NCBI GenBank assembly: GCA_001584585.1
Contig: LSYV01000071.1
Location: 24,245 to 88,244 of the forward strand
Length of the DNA stretch: 64,000 nucleotides
DNA from: Gonium pectorale
Lineage: Eukaryota; Chlorophyta; Chlorophyceae; Chlamydomonadales; Volvocaceae
Direction of reading: 5' to 3'
Positions within the stretch are counted from its first letter, which is position 1; each line of letters starts with the position of its first letter. Shown piece after piece: positions 22,253-32,115 of the stretch. The notes under the pieces were generated by a model. That model saw nothing but the letters and a program-made list of their open reading frames with translations, was not told where the DNA came from and ran no database searches. Position numbers and translations under genes: made by a program.

Positions 22253-22869
22253 TTGGCGTGGCGGGGCGGCGCGGCGCAGTGGAACCAAACGTGGAATGAG
22301 GTTGCGCTGTGCGGTGTCAACACTAGGCTGGACCTGCAGCGCTTGCTGTTCGGCCATATGAATGGTACACAGACAAGAAGAGCACGAGGCGAAATATTTC
22401 TCTATGCTGAATACGTCCTTTGCTTAGAAAACGTCGATCCTCGGATAGTCCTTGGCGTCCGCAAGCATCGTGCCTCGACCCGTGCGCAGGCAGGTGTGCC
22501 CGTGCATTTTTTCGGCTACACCGTGGCCTACCGTGGTTAGGACCACTATCTAGCCACTATGTCATGTGGGCACCTTCTAGATTCTATTCTGGCGTAGCCA
22601 ACTGGTTCCTATGCATGCCTCGCGCTTAACCGCGCTTAAGAGCACGGTATGCAATGGCATGCATGTCGGCCACAGGGAAAGCTGACGCTGGAAGCATGAA
22701 TTTCCATGAGCATTCAACAGACACCCTGTTGGCATTAGCAGCCTGCAGTGCCACGGCGGCAGTCGATTGCAGCCTATTTGGAACCGAATTCCGTCTTGGC
22801 TGAAGCAGAGCCGGCTTTGGACTAAAGCCAAGCAAGTTGCCAGCGCTAAACTGCAAGCTCATCTGCATC
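22253..22869. other. divergent intergenic region, Pmp3-like / ERCC1
   Basis: 617 bp between the two ATGs, presumably both promoters. No TATA-like box stood out. Minus-strand ATGs near 22877-22979 open a frame that overlaps ERCC1 exon 1 and is treated as a shadow. Confidence 0.5.
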
Positions 22870-25800
22870 ATGGACTTTAGTTTTGTCGAGGGCCGCCCCG
22901 CGGGGTGAGTGAAATTGGCGGGCCATTTGCTGCACGATGAGGATACAGATACGGATGCTCTTGACCTAGGACGCTTCAATTATGTGCTGCAACATAGGCA
23001 TCCCGCGGAGGCGCGGCATTCCCAACCGCAACAACAACAAGAAGCAGTGGGGCAGCCCCCACGCCCGCTTATCCAGATCCCCTCCTATCAGGAAATTCAG
23101 GCTCATGGACGGCCAAGCGCGCCAACGATGCTGTTCCGGCCCACGGGTCTGGTGGCCGCAGCACGTGGTGGGTTGGGGGGGGGCTCGAAGGACCCTCACG
23201 ATGATTTGAGAATGGAGGGAATTGAGGTAGTGCACTTTGATGCCATTGTAAGCCTTGTCAAGCATGCAACACTCCCCTCCTTTGCCCGTCTCCACCATGG
23301 GCACTCTGCCCCGTAGGTCCCGAGGCCCGCCCGCCGCCGCCTCATGGGGCAACCCATCCGGCTACCTCCGGAGGGCCACCCGCCGGGGCCCCAGGGGTGT
23401 GGCCGGGGGGCGGCGGCGGTCCAGCGGGCCCTCAGGGCCACATGGGTCCGCAGCCGACGGGGCCCTCAGGGCCTGTCCCGGGCCACCCGGCGACCGTGCC
23501 AGGACCGCGTCCCACTGCCACGAACCCAGCGGGCACCGTCGGCCCTGGGCCTGCCCCGGGACCGGGAAGCGGCGCCGGCGTCCCTCCCCGGCCGCTCGGC
23601 GCCCCACCGCCGCGCGTTGGCGGTTCCGGCGGCGCCACGGGGCCTGCGCCGCCGCCAAACGTGGTGCTGGTGAACCGCCGGCAGCAGGGCAACCCGGTGC
23701 TGCGCCACATCCGGAACGTGCGGTGGCAGCTGGCGGACATCGTGCCCGACTACCAGCTGGGGGCCAATACAGCGGCGCTCTTCCTCAGCCTGCGGTGGGC
23801 ATCGCCATGCGGAGTTTGGGGGCCCGGATGGTGGGGGGTGGAAGCACCGCTTACAACAACACGCTTCGGTGGGGGGGACACGTGGGCGTAGAGAGGAAAA
23901 ACGAAGGCTCTGAGAGCAACGGAGCGGCACTTGGAAGCCCGCAGCACAGGGGCGGCGCCCCCCACCAGCCCGCTGTCCTCTGCCTGCTCTGCCATCGCGT
24001 CCCACGTGCGGCCTTGCCAAACTTTGCTGGCCAGCCATTGCAGCCTCTCCGCTCTCCGGCGGCAGGTCCGACCGGTGCGCTGCCTGTGTCGCGACAGCGT
24101 GCCATCTCCAGCGAAGGCGCACCATCCCGTCCCCCGGCACCCTCTCGCCGCCCGCCTGCCCGCCTGCCCCCAGCTACCACCTGCTCCACCCCGAGTACAT
24201 CCTTCACCGCATTCGCGAGCAGCAGCGCATGTTCCGCCTGACGGTGCTTCTGGTGCACGTGGACACCGACGACCCGGTCAAGGCGCTCGGGGAGGTCACC
24301 CGCGCGGCGGTGGCCGGGGACTGCACCCTCGTGTGCGCTTGGAGCCCCGAGGTGGGCGGCCTCACGGGGCCAGAGGGGAGTCAGGGGAGACTCAGTAAGG
24401 ATGTGTTGCCACCTTGCCAGCCGTAACGAAGGACGCGCCGATGGTGCCGTGCGCCCCAGCTGCATACTAGTGTGCCTTTCGCGCTCACGCCGCCACAACG
24501 TGTCGTCACAGGGGCTGCACGTGGACGGCCCCTTGCACACAGCATCCAGCGCCGACAGCGGCGTACCGTAGCCCATCTCCCCCCCCCGTGACCTTGCGCG
24601 GTCTCCCGTGCCCGTCCCTGTCGCTCGGGGCCGCAGGAGTGCGCGCGCTGGCTGGAGACGTACAAGAGCTACGAGTCCAAGCCCGCCTCGTCCATCCAGG
24701 AGCGCGTGGAGCCCGATTACGTGAGCCGCCTGGCGGCCGTGCTGGCGGGCAGCGTTCGTGGAATCAACCGCACCGACGCGCACACGCTGGGCACCGCTTT
24801 TGGCTCGCTGGGGGCCATGATGCGCTGCACCGACCCGGACGCCTTCTCGGTCTGCCCGGGGATCGGGCCCACTAAGGTGAGCGAACAGGGGGTGGGTGGG
24901 TGGGAGGAGGGAGGGGAAGGGGAGGAGGAGGGGGCAGGAGGAGAGGGTTGAAGGAGGGCAAGAGGAGGACTGTGTGGGGCTGGGTGTTTCCGCTGGGGCA
25001 GAAGGACGCTTTGGGTTTGAAGGCTGTGATGAGGGGGCTGTCAGTCAAACAATGGCCTGGGAGGCAGCAGCGGGCGCTGCTCGACGGTTGTGGCTAGGGG
25101 TGCGAGCTTCGACAGAAACAGTACCATATGCTGTGTTACGAAACAAACAGCTTCTTACAACATACTGTGATCAAGCAAGTAGCAAGCAAGCAGCCTTGCC
25201 GTTTGCTGTGGGCACATGCTGAGTGACGCTGAGGGTACCATGGGAAGCATCGGCTCCCTTCCCAACAACTGGCATACCGGTACTGCTGCGGCCCGTCGCA
25301 GGTGCGGCGGCTGATGGAGGCCTTTCACGAGCCCTTCCGGAAGCAGCTCAGGCCGACGGGGGCCGTTGCAGGGGCGGCGGCTGACCAGCCGGCAGCCACG
25401 GCTGCACCTCCGGGAACGCGGGGCGACATTGTGCCTGGAGCGGGAGCGGGGAGCGCAGCAGACGCCAGTCCAGTCCAACTGCCGCGCAGGCACGCCCTGC
25501 AGGTTGCGGCGCCGGGCGGGCAGGACCATGCGGTGCGCACCTCAGCGGCGGCGGCAGCCGGGCAGGTGGTCACAGGGAGAGCCGGCTCGAACGCGCCGAG
25601 CGCAGGGGCCGGAGGGTCGGACGAAGCGCTGAGGCCAGAACAGGCCGGAGTGGCGCGAGAAGAGGAGGACGTAGAAGAGGTGGGGGAGGGCGGCGAGCGG
25701 GAAGATGATGCTCAAGCCCGGGAACCAAGGCCCGGCGCGCAAACAGCGCCACGGCAGCCGGGCGGTACGGCGGAGGCAGCCCTGCGGCGGGAGCAGCTGG

Positions 25801-25871
25801 TGGAGATGCTGATGTCGCAGGTGCCAGCCGGCGATGATGACGACATATCGGACGCTGACGATATCTTTTGA
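22870..25871 (+). CDS. ERCC1: DNA excision repair protein ERCC1
   Basis: Exons: 22870..22904, 22998..about 23164, 23317..23794, 24174..24351, 24637..24876, 25302..25871; about 555 aa. The N-terminus has PLIQIPSYQEIQ, as in plant ERCC1, then a Pro/Gly-rich stretch. The central domain has VLVNRRQQGNPVLRHIRNV, DIVPDYQLGANTAALFLSLR, YHLLHPEYI, LTVLLVHVDTDDPVKAL and CTLVCAWSPE. The C-terminal (HhH)2 domain has ECARWLETYKSYESKPAS, INRTDAHTLGTAFGSL, CPGIGPTKVRRL and FHEPFRKQL. The partner is XPF; together they cut 5' of lesions in nucleotide excision repair and crosslink repair. The tail is long and acidic, ending DDDDISDADDIF. The donor of exon 2 (c|gtggtg) is the one weak junction; other joins are clear and in phase. 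It converges on RAD17. Confidence 0.95.
24888..24948 (+). repeat. G-rich purine tract in ERCC1 intron 5
   Basis: An almost pure G/A run of about 60 bp with many GGG/GGGG blocks on the transcribed sense strand, just after the exon 5 donor. Confidence 0.8.
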
Positions 25872-27019
25872 GAGAATTCGTTTGGCAATGGAAGACCCGA
25901 AAGGGGACTGGCACGGTGCATGGATGCCTTGCCGTGTGGACCCGTATCGCGTGACACATGCTGCCGGACCACCCGCAGTTGATCCACCGTTGGATAACTT
26001 ACATACGCACGCAATGAATTGCGGTTACCGTGTATGGACATATTATTCAGGTGTTCGCAATGCTTCATCTCTCGTGCCAGGGCGTTAGCACAGCGATAGA
26101 GGGTGTGTGAAGCGCAGGCCAGTTGGCGGTGCTGGATTTGGTTTGACCTGGCCGCAGGGTGGTGCTGGCAGGATGTTTTGACGTGGGTCAGGGATCAACG
26201 GCATAGATCGCGAGAAGTCGCGCCAGCGCCCGTCTGTACGGTGGCGACACGGCGCTGGATCTGGAGCGCTGCACCAGGCGCGGCAATCAGGGAGCCCTGG
26301 GATGTAAAAGGCTTCAACCCTTGTACAGGCCAGGCGGTCGACGGTTTAAATTTGAAACGACGCATACGACGAGCGTAAGCGCGAAAGTGATGGTCGTATG
26401 ATATCGTTGTAGGACCCAGCTCCAGAGGCGGTCGACGGTGTGCCGGACCGTGTAGGACGCGCATGCTCAGTTCGTACATGTTGATTACACATTGCCGAGG
26501 GCATGCAGCTGATAAATCTTTGCCTGGAACCAGTCGAGGCTGGTATGAAAGACTATAGGTGGTTTCGAAACCGCCACAAACACCTGGACAAAACGACATG
26601 CACGGTCAGCCAGCTAGCGGTCGCTGCGGAGTCCGCCAGTGTCCGTCGCCATGTCCTACTCGAGGAGCGACATATAATGCACGCTGCGCCTGTACGTCTA
26701 CGAGTCAAGGCGCGTGGTCATGCATGTGCACGGCCCCGAGACCGGCGTGCATTTTGTCAGCCAAGCGCCACACACGCACAGGATGCCCTTGCACCACGCA
26801 AAGACGTCCTCGAACGGTATCAACTACCGTATGCAGCACTTACTCTGCCTACTGCACATTCTAGTCAGTACCCGTGTACGTCTACAGCAATGCGAGGTGG
26901 TTCACCCTTACAGGTCAATGCACCCTGACAGAAACCATGCACCACAATACCTGCACTGACATCTGAGCCCCTGCTTTGGTACGAACCCAATCCTCCTCGA
27001 CCTGCCTGACAGGATTCAC
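25872..27019. other. intergenic, convergent ERCC1/RAD17 ends
   Basis: About 1.15 kb with both 3' ends. It contains a 14-bp direct duplication around an 80-bp insert (26332-26439). No gene seen. Confidence 0.6.
26332..26439 (-). repeat. 14-bp direct duplication around an 80-bp fold-back insert
   Basis: aggcggtcgacggt occurs at 26332-26345 and 26426-26439. The insert holds, inverted, the core also found at 100-123 and 41127-41173 (aacgacgcatacgacgagcg at about 26356). A second partly complementary arm (gtcgtatgatatcgtt at about 26394) makes it a possible hairpin. Confidence 0.7.
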
Positions 27020-30000
27020 TCAGTCTTCAATCGGATCCGCGTCCTCAATTTCCAAACCCTCCAGCCCGCTCGCCACGCCCGCCACGCCCCACCCGCCCGC
27101 CGCCTGCTGCTGTTGCTGCTGCGGCGGTGGTGCCGCCACCCGGGGCAGGAATGCGCCCTCGGTCACCGCTCCGTTCCAGTAGTAGCTCCAGCTCCCCGGC
27201 AGCACCCTCACGAGCCAGGCCGCGTGCTGCTGCGAGCTTTGGGCCAGCGCCCGCATCCAGGGCATCACGTCCCCCACCAGCTCCTGTGAGCTGCCGCCCA
27301 AGGCACCCACGGCCATGCCAGCAGAAGGCGCAGCCCCCGCCGCGGGAGCCTCCGCCAGTCGGCACATGGTGGAGCGCAGCTGCGCCCGGTTGGCGGTTGC
27401 GGCCTGATCGATGGAGGAGATGGCGGGCGCGCGGATGGGGTTGAAGCGCGGCGGCGCGGGGTGCGTGTTGCCGAACATGAGGCCGCGGCCGGCGACGGAC
27501 GCGGCGATGGCCGAGGCGAGGTTGGAGGCCGAGGGCGAGTCTTCCATCCAGAGGGATGTGCCCCCGAAAGCGGTCGCGGCGGCCGCCGCGCGGGAGAGGC
27601 CGCAGAGGACCGCTGCGTGCGTGTGTGTGGAGGGGGTAGTGGGTTTGGAAGGCATTCTCAGTGTGTGTGGAGGGGGGGGGGGCGGCGGGCGGGGGGGACG
27701 ATCGCGTGTGTGGGGGGAAGTTGCCTGAGCGGAGACAAAGTGCCACCCTCGAGGCTTGAGTGCCCAGACGCAGCAGCCGCGAGGTGATGAAGGTACATGA
27801 CGCTGAGCATCCAGGACAATACCTACCTCGTCTCTCTCCTGCCTGTCACCTATCCCACAGAAGCTGCAAAATTACCCAAGCCTTCCGGAAAAGACACCCC
27901 AAGCCTTACCCGGAAAGTCCTGCATCGACATCGCACTGGAAAGGCCTAAAACGGAGTCCCCGCCTGTTTAATCACGCGGGCACGGTAGCACAGCCCCCTT
28001 GCAATCCCGGCCCTGGAGCCTACCGCTGTCGCTGAGGTAGGCCGCGATGACGGCCACGTCATCCACCGCGTCATCCGCCTCGGGGTCCACGAAGGGCGGG
28101 TAGTTCTCGTGCAGGAAGGCCAGTAGGCGGGGCGCCTCCAGGCCGCAGCGCTGGATGATGGCCTCGGGGTCGTAGCGCATGGGCCGCCGCTGCAGCCTGG
28201 CGACGGCAGGGGAGCGTGCGGCAAGCCCGCGCAGGGTGAGCGCACGCAGTGCAACTGCACCGACAGCGCACTCCAGTGAGGCAGATGGCGCGGGTGCGAC
28301 ACGCCATCTTCAACAATGCCGCGCAAACAGTCGCGCCTACCGTTCGGCAGCTGGTGCTGTGCTGGGCACGTGTTCCCAGCAATGCAACTTACCTCTCAGG
28401 CAGCTGGGCCCCGATGCCCGCGCCCACCGTCCATGCCCGTCCTGCCCGCAGCGCGTGCGCGTTCAGCTGCTGCAGCGCCACGCTATCCTTGTCCTTTCCG
28501 CCGGCCTTGGCTCCGCCTCCTCGGCGGCCCGCTGCCGCCGCCTTCCCCGCCTCCTCGCCGTCCTCGCTGTCGCTGTTGCCCGCGCCTCCGCCTCCGCCAG
28601 GGCCCGGCAACGGCGCGCGCTTGTTGTAGAGGAACTTTCCCAGCGCGTGGAAGAGAGGCAGGCCCAGGTCCCGCTGCGCCGCGGCCAGACGGGCCACCTC
28701 CCCGGCGGACAGCGCCTGCTGCCGGCCCGCACGCAGCATGGCCATCTCGCTCGGCGCCGCCTTGCCGCCCTTGCCCTTGCCCGCTCCCGCCTTCTTGCCG
28801 CCTTTCCCGGCCTTGCCGCCGCCGGCGCCCCGTCGGTCTTCTGCTGCCTCAGCTCCGCGAGTCGCCGCGCGCAGCAGAGCTGCGTCCATCTGCAGCGCCT
28901 GCAGCGCGGCGCGCACGTCGCCGTCAGCCGCCTCCGCCAGGCCGACGGCGGCGGCGGGGCTGAGCTGCAGTCCTTCCGCCGCCGCCACGCGCAGCAGCAG
29001 CTTGGCGATGTTGTTGGCGGTGATTGCGTTGAAGCTGATGGTGAGCGCGCCGGCGGCGTTGAGCACCGCCAGGATGTCCTAATGGGGGGCGGCGATGGCA
29101 GTCGTGGACAGCCTAACGGAGCGGCGTTACCTACCACGCTTTTTGCATACAGCAATTGCCAGGTCCTGTGTAAGACAACCTCAATCCATGACGGACCATT
29201 GCCGCTCCGGCTTTCATGTTGGTCCAGAGTGTCCCGTAACAACTCAAACGCCCTACCTTGTGGAGCCCCTTGACGCCACCCATGCTCCCCGCGTCGCCCG
29301 CGCCGCCCCGCCCGCCGGGCCCGCCGCCACCCGCCGCCGGCCCCTCCACCTCCGTGGCTATTAGCACGACCGGACCCCGCGCGCACGCCACCAGGTCCCG
29401 CAGCGACGCCGCCAGGCGCTGCCGGCGCTCGGGGTCGTGCGTATGGGGCAGGTCCTCCAGCAGCAGGAGCTTGGGGCGGGGATTGGCACGAGGCTGAGTT
29501 GCATGGGTGCCTACGGGGGCAAGCGAGGCGGGCGTCCCCGGACGAGGTGCTAAGGGCTGTACCGCGGTCGGGGTGCATCGATGAAACAGATAATCAGGCG
29601 AGTCCTGGACGGCAAACCCAAGGACTGGGAGGCCAAGGTTCTGCTGGCTGAGAACTCTAGTTTGGCGGGGCCACGCCGTTCAGGTTACAAACTTCGACCA
29701 TGGCAAGGCAGGACACAAGACACTAAAGACGTTAAGGACGCCCGGAGCTTACCAGGTGAGGTTCCTGCATCCGCGTTGCCTGACGCCAACGTGCCTGCTT
29801 GCGAGGACCCCTGCTGATGTCTGGACGAGGCGGCAAGCGCCAGCAAGGGGTACTTGGAGCGGCTAACAAACTGCTCGAAGTCGTCTAGCTTGGACTGGTA
29901 GGCGGTGGGCCCACCTCCGCCACCGTCCCAGCCGCTACCGCCGCCCGCCGAGCGCTGCCAGGCAACACGGGTAGGCCAGGACCCGTCTGAATGGGGTTGC

Positions 30001-31531
30001 GGCCTTGTGGAAGCATATGCATCAATAACAATGCTGGGCACAGAGGACGGCAGACTACGTAACATTTGGGCCCTGGCATCGAAGAGTTAAGCACACCGTC
30101 ATCGGCCCCCCGTGCCCACGTGTGCCCCCTCCGGACCTGGTACTGGTGCTCGCTCCATAGAACGGGCGGCGGCGGCGTCCACTCCACGATGTCGAAGCCC
30201 ACCGCATCCGCCAGCACCCGCACGCATGCCGACTTGCCGCATCCCGCCGGCCCCGTCAGCACCGCCACGCCGCAGGGCCGGGGCCGCGCGGCGCCGCAGC
30301 CCGCAGCGCCGCCCGGAGCCAACGGCCGCTGCTGCTGCTGGTGTTGCCTCTGACTGCCGTGTTCCGCGCTATGCTGCGGGGCCGGCCTAGACGACGACGG
30401 CCCTGCTCCCCGAGGCCCCGCAGCACCGCCTCCGCCGCCGCCACAGTGGCCGGTCGGCGCGGCTCCCCCCGCCAACTGCATGAGCGCCCTCCGTTGCTGC
30501 TCTAGCCACTCGCGCACGTCAATGACCTTCTTCCGGTGCAACACCGCGGCCAGGTCCTCCTCACTGCGCGGCGCATGGCGATCGTGCCACATCGCCGCCC
30601 CCAACGCTGATGTGGCAGGGGCCGTCTGTGGCTGCGACGGGCCCTGTGCACTGGCATCGGCGGCCCCGCCACGGCTGTCCGCAGCGCATGCACCAGCCTG
30701 TATCTCCACCAGGCCTGCTTGCATGCCCCTGGGGCCTGGCGGCCGTGACCCAGATGAAAACGGGCCCTCGCCTGCCGCTGCGACGACACCACCGGCTCCT
30801 ATCCTGCCGCCAGGAGCGCCGCTGGCCCCTACAGGGGGGGCCCGCTCGCACTCGGCCGCGGCCGCAGCCGCAGCCGCTTTCGGCCCCCGATCACCCTCAC
30901 CGCCCGCACCGGCAGCGCCCAGACGGGCAGGGGCCAGCGTGAGCTGCCTCAGCTGAGGCCTGGCGCGCTGCTGGGAGGCCGACGGCTGTGAGGCGCCCTG
31001 GGAGGGGCTCTGGGACGCGGTGTAGTCCGGATCCTGTGACAACCGCGACCGCTGGGCGGACGGGGCCGGGCTGCCGCGATGGGTATCGCCAGAGTCCGCC
31101 GGCGCCGCGCCAGCGCCTACTTTCTGCCGCGTCACGTTCAGCATTTGCAGCGGCAGAGCCATCCGGGTGCTTTGGGCAGCCAGCGGAAGCGTCGTCTGGC
31201 GGGATCTGGTTGGGGGCTTCGACCCGGCGAGCTTGGGCCCGGCTGCGTCATCAGCATTGGTCTGCCGGCTGCCTGAGCGGCCCACCCTCGCGGCCGGGGC
31301 CGCTGCTGCAATGCCTGCGGCGTGTGCCTTCCCCGCGGCTGGCTGGCTGAGAGCCGCGTTCACGGCCGAGTTCTCAAGGCGCCGCAAGCGCTTTGTGGGC
31401 CGTGTTGGGATTTCCGGTGCCGGCTTAGCGCTATCTGGGTCCTCTTCAGAGTCATCAAGGAGGCTAATAACCTCCACAATATCTGCAGCATGGTGTGCTG
31501 GTCCCGAGCGCGCGTGCGGTCGCTTGGACAT
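27020..31531 (-). CDS. RAD17: RAD17, checkpoint clamp loader
   Basis: Exons on the minus strand: 31531..30137, 29954..29753, 29510..29257, 29078..28393, 28196..28024, 27612..27020; phases all agree, 1100 aa. A low-complexity N-terminal extension of about 330 aa comes first. Then follow WHDRHAPRSEEDLAAVLH, Walker A in VAVLTGPAGCGKSACVRVL (residues about 427-434), the YQSKLDDFEQFV segment, and Walker B-like KLLLLEDLP. The lid region has ITANNIAKLLLRVAA with the DGDVRAALQALQ sensor-like helix, then ALGKFLYNKRAPL, LLAFLHENYPPFVD and C-terminal FNPIRAPAISSIDQ. This is the RAD17 order. With RFC2-5 it loads the 9-1-1 clamp at damaged DNA. The family is about 600-700 aa; the excess is the N-terminal extension and a Gly/Lys insert. 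Exon 1 uses a gtccgg donor. Divergent from the ABM-fold gene. Confidence 0.94.
27621..27676 (-). repeat. 16-bp direct duplication around a 24-bp insert, RAD17 intron
   Basis: gtgtgtgtggaggggg at 27621-27636 and 27661-27676. The 24 bp between end in ttggaaggcattctca, identical to a UTP15 intron segment at 14402-14417. It sits immediately upstream of the 3' splice site at 27613 on the minus strand. Confidence 0.75.
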
Positions 31532-32115
31532 AGTCCGAGGCGCGGAAACTACGTGGGCATCAGAGGATAGGTTCTGGTGGGGAAAGAGAGGGAACGTGTC
31601 AACGGAATAGTGTTGAGCGGGCGAAGTGGCTGAGACTGGGAGGCGCCTCCTCCGATGAGGCTTAAGCAGGAAGCAGTCTTCGGAGACAATGCATTCGTGC
31701 TCCCACCCGTCATGGACAGACCGGCCACTTTGCGGCGTCTGGGCAGCGCCAGCTCACCGGTATGGGTCAGTCAGAGCTGTTCAGTTACACCGTTGATGCC
31801 TGGCCTGATGGCGATGTTATGCATAAAGCAGTTCCGACCTGTGCAACTGAGGGTTGGAAACCAGCTAAGGCACGTACGCTATATTTTATCCCCATGTCAA
31901 CAAGGATAACTAGTTTTGCTCTGCAGTGCGGTCCGCGGGCAACGAGAGACGAGCTGGGATCCTCTGGATCCGGGTACGGCTCTCTCAGCTTCGGGTACGG
32001 CTCTCTTCTTTACGTTTGAGCTGTTGCGCGCATTACAATGCTGTGTGTGCGCCAAACAAAGCCAGTCTGGATTCAACGCCGCTGTGTGACCCGGATAGCC
32101 CCACTCGCCCAGGCA
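31532..32115. other. divergent intergenic region, RAD17 / ABM-fold gene
   Basis: 584 bp between the two ATGs. It holds a duplicated gggtacggctctct (at about 31974 and 31993). No TATA-like box noticed; no gene. Confidence 0.5.

Noticed and set aside
22626..22979. Minus-strand frame with a transit-peptide-like start
   Set aside because: Overlaps ERCC1 exon 1 and has no downstream in-phase exon; the Pmp3-like gene has its own clear ATG at 22252.
28179..29273. 364-codon plus-strand and 371-codon minus-strand open frames over RAD17
   Set aside because: Shadows of the GC-rich RAD17 exons in other frames.
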